Positions 8,608 through 17,174 of a stretch of DNA of 52,456 bases are shown here, one piece after another. The stretch spans positions 1 through 52,456 of the forward strand of contig JACRBC010000085.1 in the NCBI GenBank assembly GCA_016213245.1. The letters are read 5' to 3'. The notes beneath the pieces are model-generated. The model searched no databases. It saw only the letters and a list, made by a program, of their open reading frames with translations, and was not told where the DNA came from. Source of the DNA: Candidatus Solibacter usitatus. Its GTDB lineage: Bacteria > Acidobacteriota > Terriglobia > Bryobacterales > Bryobacteraceae. A program made the translations under genes and the position numbers. How positions within the stretch are numbered: position 1 is the stretch's first letter; the number at the start of each line of letters is the position of its first letter.

Positions 8608-10074
8608 CTAGTCGGCGTTGGCCGCCGCCGCCTTTGAAGCAGAAGCCGCCGCCTGCTGATCCGCGACGAACCGCTTGCGCTTGCTCCGCAGGCTCAGGTA
8701 CTCTCGCGCCTCCTTGTACAGCCGCTTCACGTCGCCGTTCATCACGGCCTTGCTCACTACGCGGAAGGCCGCCTTCGGGCGGTAGTAATACTCGTCGTAA
8801 AACCGCTGCACCCAGTCCACCAGTTCGGCCCGGTCCAGCCCCGGATACACGATGTTCGGCAACTGGTGGCCGCCCTCGTCCGTCATCGACGCGCCAAGCT
8901 GGATCAGTCCGTTCTTCTCGGCGTGATCGTAGAACTCCGTGCCCGGATAGGGATGCGCGATCGAGACCTGGATGGTCTCGCAATCGATCTCCTTGGCAAA
9001 GTTGATGCTGCGCCGGATCGACTCGCGCGATTCCCCCGGCAGCCCGACGATGAAGTCCGCGTGCACCGTCAGCCCCAGCTTGTGCGCGTTCTTGGTGAAC
9101 CGCCGTGCCATGTCCACCGTTGCGCCCTTCTTGATGTTCTTCAGGATCTGCGGGTCGCCCGACTCGTAGCCGACGATCATCAGCCGCGCCCCGGCGTCTT
9201 TCATCGCCGCCAGCGTGTCGTAGTCCGTCGTCACCCGCGACGTGCAGGACCACGTCACCCCCAGCGGCGCCAGCTTCTTGCACAGCTCAATCGTGCGCGC
9301 GCCCTTGTAGTTGAACGTATCGTCGTCGAAGAAGATCTCTTTCAGTCCGGGAAAATTCTCCTTCGCCCAGGCCACCTCGGCCACCACGTCGTCCGCCGAG
9401 CGCAGCCGCCAGCGGTGGCCCGAGTGCGTCTGCGGCCACAGGCAGAACGTGCACATCGCCGGGCACCCGCGCGACGTGTACAGCGCGATCGCCGGGTTCA
9501 TCAGGAACGGCACGTTGTACCGCCGGAAGTCCAGGTCGCGCTTGTAGACCTTGGTCACCCACGGCAGCTCGTCCAGGTTCTCGATGTAGCCGCCTTCCGG
9601 GTTGTGAACGATCTCGCCGTTCTGGCGGTAACTGACGCCCGGCAGCTCATCGAGCGGCGTGCCGTTGGCGTAGTTCACAATCTGGTAGTCGAACTCCCGG
9701 CGCACCACGAAATCCACGGCCGAGTGCGCCAGCGCCTTTTCCGGCTCCACCGTCACCGGCGGGCCCACGAAGCACACCTTCAGCTTCGGGTTGGCGTCCT
9801 TCATCATCTCCGCCATGCGGATGTCCACGTGGAAGCCGGGCGTGGACGTGAACAGCACCAGCAGTTCAAAGTCCTTGCCGATCTCGACTGTCTGCTCGAT
9901 GGAGATCTTGTGCGGCGGCGCATCCACCACGCGCGAGTCGGCCAGCAGTCCGGCCGGATAGCACAGCCACACCGGGTACCAGTAGGACTCGATCTCTCGC
10001 GTCGCCGGCCAGCGCGAGCTCGCGCCGCCGTCAAAGCCCTCAAATGACGGCGGGTTCAGGAAGAGTGTACGCAT
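8608..10074 (-). CDS. hpnJ: hopanoid biosynthesis B12-binding radical SAM protein HpnJ
   Basis: 488 residues from the ATG at 10074, chosen because the protein then begins MRTLFLNPPSFEGFDGG, the conserved HpnJ start; a longer frame adds 16 unlikely residues. An N-terminal cobalamin-binding-like domain (about 1-160) is followed by a radical SAM barrel whose 4Fe-4S ligands are C204, C208 and C211 in SRGCPAMCTFC (CX3CX2C). HpnJ acts with HpnI and HpnK in making the cyclitol ether head group of bacteriohopanetetrol. The gene heads a minus-strand operon continuing into two half-transporters and hpnI. The C-terminus is a low-complexity A/S/K tail. Confidence 0.92.
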   Translation of the reverse strand: MRTLFLNPPSFEGFDGGASSRWPATREIESYWYPVWLCYPAGLLADSRVVDAPPHKISIEQTVEIGKDFELLVLFTSTPGFHVDIRMAEMMKDANPKLKVCFVGPPVTVEPEKALAHSAVDFVVRREFDYQIVNYANGTPLDELPGVSYRQNGEIVHNPEGGYIENLDELPWVTKVYKRDLDFRRYNVPFLMNPAIALYTSRGCPAMCTFCLWPQTHSGHRWRLRSADDVVAEVAWAKENFPGLKEIFFDDDTFNYKGARTIELCKKLAPLGVTWSCTSRVTTDYDTLAAMKDAGARLMIVGYESGDPQILKNIKKGATVDMARRFTKNAHKLGLTVHADFIVGLPGESRESIRRSINFAKEIDCETIQVSIAHPYPGTEFYDHAEKNGLIQLGASMTDEGGHQLPNIVYPGLDRAELVDWVQRFYDEYYYRPKAAFRVVSKAVMNGDVKRLYKEAREYLSLRSKRKRFVADQQAAASASKAAAANAD

Positions 10075-10147
10075 TCCCCGTTTCCTAGCAAAATTGTGGA
10101 AGCTAAACTTCCATTGTACCAAGGCTGTCGCGGGGAGCCCTCAAACG

Positions 10148-11131
10148 CTATTCCAGCAGGTGCGGATACAGCCCCATCACCCGCTCGATCTCCTCCATCT
10201 GCCCCGGCGACAGGTCCTCGTTCGCGTCCAGGCACCACCGTCCCGCCATTCTGCCCTGCCGCGCCAGCACCTCGTGGATGCCCGCGATGCAGCCGTGGAA
10301 GTGGTTGGCCGCGTCGAACAGCGCCGCGTTCAGGTCCGTCAACTGCGCGCCCAGCGAGAGCAGCAGCGCCGGCGGCGCGCCGTCCTTGATGCGCTTCAGC
10401 ATCTGCGCCGCGCTCCGCGTGCCCACCGCCCACTGGCCCAGCAGCCCGCCCTTGATCCGCACCGTGATTCCCCCAAAGGTGAACGGCGTCAGCAGGTCGG
10501 CCACGATGTTGTCGTCGTTGCCCGTGTACAGCGCGATCTCCGCCGCGCGCCCGGACTCGGCCACCGCCCGGATCACGTCCAGCGTCTGGTAGCGGTTGAA
10601 CGGAGCCATCTTGATCGCCACCAGCGCCTCAATCTCCGCTGCCCTCCGCCAGAATGAGTACGGCAGAATCCGCCCGCCCACAGCCGGCTGCAGGTAGAAG
10701 CCGATCACCGGGATCACCCGCGCCACCGCGCTCATGTGCTCCACCATCTCGTCGACGCTCGCGTCCTTCAGCGCCGCCAGGCTCACCAGCCCCGCGTCGT
10801 AGCCCAGCCGCACGGCCAGCTCGGCCTCCCGCAGCGCCTGCGTGGTGGGCCCGCACACGCCCGCCACCATCACCACATCCGAACCCAGCGTCTCCTCCCG
10901 CGCCATCCGCAGCACCGGTTCCAGCAGGCCGATCCCCCGGATGGTGAACTGCGTCGTGTGCACTCCCACCGCCACGCCGCCCGCGCCGGAATCCATGTAG
11001 TAGCGCGTCAGCGCCCTCTGCTTCTCCTCGTCCAGCTTTCTCTCCGCCGTCAGGCACAGCGGATGCGCCGGAATCACCAATCCTTCGTTCAAGCGTTCGC
11101 GCCACGGCATCTCTCTAAAACTTCCCTTCAC
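10148..11131 (-). CDS. dihydrodipicolinate synthase/KDG aldolase family protein
   Basis: 327 residues; GTG start at 11131 overlapping the previous gene by 17 nt, with an internal ATG at 11110 (MPWRERLNEG) as alternative. TIM-barrel aldolase or lyase of the DapA superfamily: the Schiff-base lysine is probably in LVAIKMAPF, and the tyrosine position is in VIGFYLQP. It is not expected to be the lysine-pathway enzyme, because it closes a gene set of an esterase, a heparinase-like lyase and an epimerase. A role in cleaving a 2-keto-3-deoxy sugar acid or similar would fit. The reaction itself cannot be read from sequence. Confidence 0.82.
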   Translation of the reverse strand: MKGSFREMPWRERLNEGLVIPAHPLCLTAERKLDEEKQRALTRYYMDSGAGGVAVGVHTTQFTIRGIGLLEPVLRMAREETLGSDVVMVAGVCGPTTQALREAELAVRLGYDAGLVSLAALKDASVDEMVEHMSAVARVIPVIGFYLQPAVGGRILPYSFWRRAAEIEALVAIKMAPFNRYQTLDVIRAVAESGRAAEIALYTGNDDNIVADLLTPFTFGGITVRIKGGLLGQWAVGTRSAAQMLKRIKDGAPPALLLSLGAQLTDLNAALFDAANHFHGCIAGIHEVLARQGRMAGRWCLDANEDLSPGQMEEIERVMGLYPHLLE

Positions 11132-12128
11132 GATTCTCGAAGTGCGTTGGCTTGTTCAGCAGCCGTCCGCCTTCTTCGATCCAATCGGCGATCCAGTCGA
11201 TCATCTGGCCGGCGCTCACCCCGGGCCGCCCGAACAGCTCGTGGCATCGCGCCGCGTTGTTCAGCAACGCCGTCGGCGCCTCCTCGCCCGTCAGTACCGC
11301 CTCCTTGCCGAACCGGCGCGCGAAGGCCGCGGCGATGTCCCGCACCCGTAGCGTTCCCTCGCCCGTCAGGTTGAGGATGAACGGCGGCGACGCGCAATGG
11401 GCCAGCGATCGCAGCGTCACCGAATTCGCGTCCCCCTGCCACATCACGTTCACGTGCCCCATCGTCAGATCCACCGGCCGGCCTTCTTGCACCTTGCGCC
11501 CAATGTCCACCAGCACCCCGTAGCGCATCTCCACCGCGTAGTTGAGCCGCAGCAGCGCCACCGGTGTGCCCCACGTCAGCGAACCGTGCTCGAAGAGCCG
11601 CTCCCGCCCCAGCACCGATTGGGCATACTCGCCCACCGGCCCCACCGCCGTCTCTTCCGTCGCCCCGCCGGACTCCACCGGCACCAGCGGATAGACGTTG
11701 CCCGACGAAAACGCCACGATCTTCGACTCCCGGTAACGTACCGCCACCAGCCCCGGCAACAGCACATTGGCTGCCCACGTCAGCGACGGGTTGCCTGTCG
11801 AGCCGAACTTGCGCGCCGCCATGAAGATCACGTTCGGCGCATCCGGCAGCCGTTCCAGCGCGCCCGGCTCCAGCATGTCGCAGCCGATCGTCTCGATCCC
11901 CCAGCGCTCGAACAACCCGCGCGACTCCGGCGTGGAAAACCGCGACACCGCAATCACCGGCGTCTTCTTGCCCGCCTCGTCCAGCGCCCGCCGCGCCAGG
12001 TGCGCCAGCGATGGACCCATCTTTCCCGCCGCTCCCAGAATCAGCAGCGGGCCCTCCAGCGCCCGCATCGCCTCCACATCGGCGGCGCGCGGCGCTGCCA
12101 ATAACTCTTCCAGTTTTTCTTCGGTCAT
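11115..12128 (-). CDS. NAD(P)-dependent epimerase/dehydratase family protein
   Basis: 337 residues, extended short-chain dehydrogenase fold. The nucleotide-binding loop is LLILGAAGKMGPSLA (about residues 29-43), an atypical GxxGxMG variant of GxxGxxG. The catalytic Tyr-Lys pair is not standard: SSGNVYPL precedes GEYAQSVLGRE, where YxxxK would read YAQSV, so the usual lysine appears absent. It may bind cofactor but act unusually. The ATG at 12128 overlaps the stop of the heparinase-like gene as TGATG; a GTG one codon earlier is possible. It overlaps the DapA-like gene by 17 nt, giving a translationally linked set. Confidence 0.8.
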   Translation of the reverse strand: MTEEKLEELLAAPRAADVEAMRALEGPLLILGAAGKMGPSLAHLARRALDEAGKKTPVIAVSRFSTPESRGLFERWGIETIGCDMLEPGALERLPDAPNVIFMAARKFGSTGNPSLTWAANVLLPGLVAVRYRESKIVAFSSGNVYPLVPVESGGATEETAVGPVGEYAQSVLGRERLFEHGSLTWGTPVALLRLNYAVEMRYGVLVDIGRKVQEGRPVDLTMGHVNVMWQGDANSVTLRSLAHCASPPFILNLTGEGTLRVRDIAAAFARRFGKEAVLTGEEAPTALLNNAARCHELFGRPGVSAGQMIDWIADWIEEGGRLLNKPTHFENREGKF

Positions 12129-14089
12129 CACGCCCTCTCGATCACTACGCTACACGAGCCTTCGGCGGGCGGATTCGATACGGCCAGCCGGATGCGCCGG
12201 ACCAGGGGACCCCAGTTCGGCTTGAGCCGCGCATCTTCCGACGAGTGCTCATCGATCGCCGCACGCCACGCCTTGTCAAACCGGATGACGTAGCCTCCGT
12301 CCAGCGTCACCTCGCCCGCGCCCGAGACGCGCGCCGCCCGCGTGGTGATCAGGCTCAGCTCGATCGACTCGCGCTTTGAAAGCGCATACCGGTCCGTCAG
12401 AACCACTCGGCCCTTCACCCGGTCCAGCGCGATCTCGCGCCGCCAGCTCCTCACCCCGGCCTCGGCTGGATAGGCTCGCTCGATGTTCATCTCCAGCCGC
12501 GCTCCGCTGTCGTCGGTCGTGTTCTTGAAGCCGTGCGCCTCGAACTTCCGCCCCGCCGCCTGCTGCGCCCCGTTGATCGTCGGGCAGTTGTGCCACGCCG
12601 ACTGCATCGTCCAGATCTCGTACCTCTTTGCGGAGAAGGTCTTCGCCGTGTACGTCTCCACGCCGACGTCGATCAGCACCGGCTCGCCGTCGTGGAACAC
12701 GATGAAGTTGCCCACGTCGTTGTGGTTGTGGCTTTCGGCGTTGTGCCCGCCCTGCGCCGCCACGTAGAAGCCTTCCGTCGACCCCTCCTTCATCCGCGCC
12801 GCGAACACCTGTGTCCCGCCAAGCATCACGTCCCGCACCAGCGGCGGCTTGGCGCCAGAGGATGCCGCGCTCAGTTCGGCCTGGTGGAACAGCGCATCCA
12901 GCTTGCGGCCCATCGCCTCCAGGCCGTCCAGCTCGCCCGTCCGCCGCGACGCCGCCCAGGCCCCGTGCGCCGCCATCTGGGCATCTCCGATCCGCCTCCC
13001 ATAGCGCCACACCAGGTTCCCGTCCGGACGCACCCGCGCCGGAGCGTCGGCGAAGTTGGTGTACCAGTCGCCCGCGATGTGCGCGCGATAAACATAGCGC
13101 CCGATCTCCCGCACCAGCGGCACGCCGTAGAAATCCAGCCGCCCGGCGCTGGCCGAATGGAGCAGCTCCAGGCAGTCGAACAGCGACGCGCCCGCCCGGC
13201 TCCAGTAGCCCGGCCCTTCGTCGCAGCCGCCGTCGTCGTGGTACGAATCCAGGAATCGGTCCACCGTCTTCATCGCCTTCAGCGCCGCCGCCGCCCGCCG
13301 CCGCCCGTCCGGCTCCATCAGCAGATTCACCGTCAGCCAGTTGGAGACGATCCACGGATTCCAGTTGTTCACGTAAGTTGGACGCGCCGGGTCCAGTCCC
13401 ATCCAGCCGAAGTCGCTCCGCGTCAGCAGCGGCTCCAGCAGCCGGCGCTCCACCTCGGCCCGCAGCCGCGGCCGCAGCAGCTTGGAGAGCCTCTCCAGTT
13501 GCGGACCCAGCAGGTAGTCCGTCCAGGCGATGGCGTTGCCCGTTTCGGCGGCGAACAGGTCGACGATCGGCTCGCCGGCGTCCGGCAGCCCGCCCCCCGC
13601 CTTCTGCATTCCGATGTGCGCCGGGACGCCCCAGAAGCTCTCCTCCGAGAGCAGCCACAGCCCGTCGAGGATCTCGTCCAGGAACCGCCCCTTGTTCTCC
13701 ACGCACTCGGCCAGCACCGCCCCGCGCAGCCGGTTGCGGCGGCCGAAGTGCAGATCCTCCCAGCGGGTGCGGTTGCCGTTGCGCTGGAAATCCAGAAAGA
13801 CGCTCGCCGGCAGGGAGGGCCAGCTCTGCCCAAGCCGCGCCTCTCCCGCTCTCACCAAAGCGGTGCGCGTGCCGGCCGCCAACCCCTCCCACGCCGCGCG
13901 GTCGGCCGAGCGTGGATAGGGCGTCCACTGCTCACGCGCCACCAGCGCCCGGCCTACATCCTCCGCCGTGCGCGCCTGCGCCAGCAGCCGCTTCTGCGGC
14001 GGTCCTTCCGGACGGCTTTCCCGCTGCCACGCCGGCAGCGCCAGCCCCGCCGGAGCTGCCAGCACGGCTCTGCGCGTGTATCGCCTCAT
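12128..14089 (-). CDS. exported heparinase II/III-like protein
   Basis: 653 residues from the ATG at 14089, 14 nt after the esterase stop; the longer frame upstream is an artefact. The N-terminus MRRYTRRAVLAAPAGLALPAW looks like a Tat or Sec signal. An alpha/alpha-toroid region (about 80-390, with YVNNWNPWIVSNW and DDGGCDEGPGYW) is followed by a beta-sandwich with GGHNAESHNHNDVGNF, the His-rich block typical of heparinase II/III lyases. It probably cleaves an acidic polysaccharide in the periplasm. Together with the esterase, epimerase and aldolase it forms a plausible uronate-type degradation route; the polysaccharide is unknown. Confidence 0.87.
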   Translation of the reverse strand: MRRYTRRAVLAAPAGLALPAWQRESRPEGPPQKRLLAQARTAEDVGRALVAREQWTPYPRSADRAAWEGLAAGTRTALVRAGEARLGQSWPSLPASVFLDFQRNGNRTRWEDLHFGRRNRLRGAVLAECVENKGRFLDEILDGLWLLSEESFWGVPAHIGMQKAGGGLPDAGEPIVDLFAAETGNAIAWTDYLLGPQLERLSKLLRPRLRAEVERRLLEPLLTRSDFGWMGLDPARPTYVNNWNPWIVSNWLTVNLLMEPDGRRRAAAALKAMKTVDRFLDSYHDDGGCDEGPGYWSRAGASLFDCLELLHSASAGRLDFYGVPLVREIGRYVYRAHIAGDWYTNFADAPARVRPDGNLVWRYGRRIGDAQMAAHGAWAASRRTGELDGLEAMGRKLDALFHQAELSAASSGAKPPLVRDVMLGGTQVFAARMKEGSTEGFYVAAQGGHNAESHNHNDVGNFIVFHDGEPVLIDVGVETYTAKTFSAKRYEIWTMQSAWHNCPTINGAQQAAGRKFEAHGFKNTTDDSGARLEMNIERAYPAEAGVRSWRREIALDRVKGRVVLTDRYALSKRESIELSLITTRAARVSGAGEVTLDGGYVIRFDKAWRAAIDEHSSEDARLKPNWGPLVRRIRLAVSNPPAEGSCSVVIERA

Positions 14090-14103
14090 GGCCGCGTTCC
14101 CCG

Positions 14104-15732
14104 CTACTTCTGAATCGGCAGCGGGCCGAAGACCGGCGCCGGCATCCCCGCCTCGTCGCGCAGGTTCAGGTACGGGTCGCGGCCGTAACCGTGCTGCACC
14201 GTCGCCCCTTCCGGCAGCTTGCCGCCGAAAAGCAATTCCACTGCGTTCGGGTTCGACGTGCTCACCCTCTGCCGGAACACCAGCGGCTGCGGCGCGCCCG
14301 AGGCGTCGTGAATGCTGAAGCCGTTCAACCGGCCCTCGTGCACCAGCTTTCCGTTCACTTCCGCGAACTCCACTACCACCACGTTGCCCTTCACCACCTT
14401 CGCCGACACCGGCCGCGGTCCCTTGCGTGTCGAGCCCGTCGCCAGGTTGGCCAGCCGCACAGCCAGCAGCCGGAAGTCGTCGGTGCCCACGTGAATCCCG
14501 TCGTCCAGTTGGCAGTCCGTGCAACCCGTCATGAAGACGTTGGGAAGCCCCGATTCCACCTTGAGCTGCAAGTCCTGCACCCGGTTCCACTCCACCGGGC
14601 TCGCCATCGCCACGTGACGGCCGATCTGCACCTGGTAGAAAGGCAGATCCGGCTGGTTGAAATCATCGCGGAACGCCTGAATCAGGCCGCGCAACTTCTC
14701 TTCAAAGATGCCCACCGTCTTGGGTCCGGCATCCGATTCGCCCTGGTACCACAGGATGCCCTTCACCTTGCCGCCCGCCAGCCGGAAGCGCCGCAGCGTG
14801 CCCCCGTACAGCGAGTCGCCGCCCTTGTCCTTGAGTTGCGGGTCCCACTGCGCCATCGACGTTCCCCCGTGCGCGCACGGAATCAGCCCCACCGGTACGC
14901 CTGTCCGCCGCACCATCTCCAGCGCGAACGGCAGGCCCACGCCCGCCCCCTTCTTGCGATTCGCGATCCACTGCCGCAACGCGTCGCCCGTCAGGCGCTC
15001 GGCCTGCCCCTGGGCATTGCGCCGCCAGTGCACCGCATCGGTCGAGTCCGGCAGCCGGTGCAGCGGATCGGCCGCCGCCACCCACGTGTCCGTCATGTCC
15101 AGCGAGTTGACCAGCGCGCTCGGCAGCGGCGTGTTCTCCAGGTTGCCGACGCCCTCCATGTTCGACTGGCCCGCCAGAATGTACAAATCCCCCACCAGCA
15201 GGTCGCTGATCGTGGTCACTGCCGCGGATCCCGCCACGCGCAGATCCAGCCGGTACGGCCCGCCCGTGGGCAGGTTGGCGATCTCGGCGGTCCAGGAAAC
15301 GCCGTTCGTCTTGCCCGCCTCTTTCCAGTCGAAGCCCGCCACGGTCATGCCTCCGGCGATGACCCGCGCCTCCACTCCAAGCGCCACCGGAGCCGCCGGC
15401 TTGGCCTTCCCCTTTACCGGAGCCGCCGGCGGGAGACCGGCCACCGTACCCTCCAGCTTCACGCTGGCGCTGTTGCCCGGCCCGCGCTGAAACACCTGGT
15501 AGTCGGCCGCGCCTTTGGTCACCTGCAGCGGCTGTGCGGCGGCAGGCAGAATCATTGAAATCAGCAGAACCGCGAGCGGTAGCGAGCGGGTACGCAGCCG
15601 CGCCGCGAGCGATAGCGAGCGCGTACGCAGCCGAGCCGCGAGCGTGAGCGAGCGGGTACGCGGTAGCGAGCAGGTGGGCAGTAGAGCCGCGAGCGTGAGC
15701 GAGCGGGTACGCGGTAGCGAGCGGGTGCGCAT
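14104..15732 (-). CDS. sialate O-acetylesterase-like SGNH hydrolase with repeat-expanded signal peptide
   Basis: 542 residues from the ATG at 15732, supported by GGAGG 8 nt upstream. An SGNH esterase core is visible: ILAGQSNMEG (block I), GILWYQGESDAG (block III) and the Asp-His pair in DDGIHVGTDDFR. It would remove acetyl groups from a glycan outside the cytoplasm. Unusually, the hydrophobic signal core (LPLAVLLISMILPAAAQ) is preceded by about 50 residues of RTRSL-x-LAARL repeats, encoded by four in-frame copies of a hairpin repeat. First gene of the esterase-heparinase-epimerase-aldolase operon. Confidence 0.88.
   Translation of the reverse strand: MRTRSLPRTRSLTLAALLPTCSLPRTRSLTLAARLRTRSLSLAARLRTRSLPLAVLLISMILPAAAQPLQVTKGAADYQVFQRGPGNSASVKLEGTVAGLPPAAPVKGKAKPAAPVALGVEARVIAGGMTVAGFDWKEAGKTNGVSWTAEIANLPTGGPYRLDLRVAGSAAVTTISDLLVGDLYILAGQSNMEGVGNLENTPLPSALVNSLDMTDTWVAAADPLHRLPDSTDAVHWRRNAQGQAERLTGDALRQWIANRKKGAGVGLPFALEMVRRTGVPVGLIPCAHGGTSMAQWDPQLKDKGGDSLYGGTLRRFRLAGGKVKGILWYQGESDAGPKTVGIFEEKLRGLIQAFRDDFNQPDLPFYQVQIGRHVAMASPVEWNRVQDLQLKVESGLPNVFMTGCTDCQLDDGIHVGTDDFRLLAVRLANLATGSTRKGPRPVSAKVVKGNVVVVEFAEVNGKLVHEGRLNGFSIHDASGAPQPLVFRQRVSTSNPNAVELLFGGKLPEGATVQHGYGRDPYLNLRDEAGMPAPVFGPLPIQK
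15570..15706. repeat. tandem cluster of four 20-nt hairpin repeats inside a coding sequence
   Basis: Copies at 15570-15589 (loop GGTA), 15603-15622 (GATA, last stem base changed), 15636-15655 and 15687-15706 (both GTGA). Each reads CCGC-GA-GC-loop-GC-GA-GCGG. Spacings are 33, 33 and 51 nt, all multiples of three, so the reading frame of the esterase signal peptide is kept. Partial 3' half copies lie at about 15662-15672 and 15712-15724. Confidence 0.85.
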
Positions 15733-15870
15733 GAAAAAACCCTCCAAGCGCACGATTGTATCGAACTTTTAGGGCGCGCCCCCCGAACGAGTAGTAGGAG
15801 GAGGATGGTGCGGTCGGGAGGCGCGCCTCTTGCTATATCAGTGCCCGCTGTGCGCCGTTCCTCTCAGCGA

Positions 15871-15876
15871 TATAAT
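15871..15876 (+). promoter_or_regulatory. consensus -10 box for a leaderless transcript
   Basis: A perfect TATAAT ends 6 nt before the ATG of the oxidoreductase at 15883, placing the transcription start at or next to the start codon. No Shine-Dalgarno sequence is possible in that arrangement. No convincing -35 box is seen. Confidence 0.55.
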
Positions 15877-15882
15877 GCGCCC

Positions 15883-17097
15883 ATGTCTACCAACCCGCGC
15901 AACCGGCGCGCCTTCATCCGCACCGCCGGACAGGCCGCCGCCGTCTGGACCGCCGCCAGCTACTCCCGCATCCTCGGCGCCAACGGCAAAATCAACCTCG
16001 GCTTGATCGGCTCCGGCGAGCGCGGCCGCCACGTCCTCAGCCTCTTCCAGAAGAGCGGCGAGGTCAACGTCGCCGCCGTCTGCGACGTCTACGCCCAGAT
16101 GATCGACCGCGCCATCTCCCAGGCCCCAGGCGCCAAGGGCTTCGCCGATCATCGGAAACTCCTCGAAGAGAAGCAGCTCGACGCCGTCCTGGTCGCCACG
16201 CCCGACCACTGGCACGCCGTCACCGCCACCGACGCTCTCAACGCCGGCAAGGACGTCTACGTCGAGAAGCCCCTCACCCTGCGCATCGAAGAGGGCCCCA
16301 TCATCGTCAAAGCCGCCCGCGTCAACAACCGCGTCTGCCAGGTCGGACTCCAGCAGCGCTCCGGCGCCCACTACATCGAGGCCAAGCAGAAGTACCTCGA
16401 CACCGGCGAACTCGGCAAGATCTCGCTGGTCCGCACCTGGTGGCACGGCAATACCTACCACCTCCGCCGCGCCCCCGAAGCCCTTGCCACCAAGCCCTCC
16501 AACCTGGACTGGGCCCGCTTCCTCGGACCGGTCTCCTGGCGCGAATGGGATCCCCAGCAGTTCTGGAACTGGCGTGCCTACCTCGACTTCGGCGGCGGCC
16601 AGGTCACCGACTTGATGACCCACTGGATCGACGTAGTCCACATGTTCATGAATAACGACGCCCCCACCTCCGGCGTCGCCGCCGGCGGCGTCTATACCTA
16701 CAAGGACGGCCGCACCGCCCCCGACACCATCAACGTCCTGCTGGAGTACGGCGGCCAGTACACCGCCACCTTCGAGGCCACCCTCGCCCCCGGCATCCGC
16801 GGCGCCGGCATCGAGTTCTGCGGCGCCAAGGGCAAGCTCTACATCGATCGCGGCTACTATGAATGGCTCCCCGCCGGCCGCGGCGCCAAACCGGTCACCG
16901 TCAAAGGCCCCGCCTACGATTTCACCCTCGACCACGTCAATAACTTCCTGGAGTGCTGCAAGACCCGCAACCGCCCCAACTGCGACGTCTACATCGGCCA
17001 CCGCTCCGCCATGGCCTCCCACCTCGGCAACATCAGCTACGTCCAGAAGCGCCGCCTCAACTTCGATCCGGCCCGCGAGGAGATCCTGCCGCTCTAG
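15883..17097 (+). CDS. Tat-exported Gfo/Idh/MocA family oxidoreductase
   Basis: 404 residues. The Tat signal NRRAFIRTAGQAAAVWTAAS is followed by an NAD(P)-binding Rossmann domain (LGLIGSGERGRH, about residues 41-52), the EKP motif (VYVEKPLT) that carries the conserved lysine, and the C-terminal alpha/beta domain (DLMTHWIDVVHMF). Family members oxidise or reduce sugars and related polyols; the exact substrate is unknown. The start at 15883 is set by the Tat motif and by a TATAAT just upstream, which leaves no room for a leader. It diverges from the esterase-heparinase operon, which suggests a related carbohydrate role. Confidence 0.9.
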   Translation: MSTNPRNRRAFIRTAGQAAAVWTAASYSRILGANGKINLGLIGSGERGRHVLSLFQKSGEVNVAAVCDVYAQMIDRAISQAPGAKGFADHRKLLEEKQLDAVLVATPDHWHAVTATDALNAGKDVYVEKPLTLRIEEGPIIVKAARVNNRVCQVGLQQRSGAHYIEAKQKYLDTGELGKISLVRTWWHGNTYHLRRAPEALATKPSNLDWARFLGPVSWREWDPQQFWNWRAYLDFGGGQVTDLMTHWIDVVHMFMNNDAPTSGVAAGGVYTYKDGRTAPDTINVLLEYGGQYTATFEATLAPGIRGAGIEFCGAKGKLYIDRGYYEWLPAGRGAKPVTVKGPAYDFTLDHVNNFLECCKTRNRPNCDVYIGHRSAMASHLGNISYVQKRRLNFDPAREEILPL

Positions 17098-17174
17098 CCG
17101 CGGCTGGGGCGGCGCCTCCAGCGCCGCCTCCCGCCGCCGGCCAGCTCACGCCCAATACCGGCGTCAGTACCGAG

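Noticed and set aside
12811..15558. Plus-strand 915-residue frame across the heparinase and esterase genes
   Set aside because: P/R/A-only composition, shadow of the C-rich antisense strand of real genes with intact motifs.
15570..15733. CRISPR-like direct repeats
   Set aside because: Units are adjacent without unique spacers, lie inside a coding signal peptide and fold as hairpins; no cas genes.
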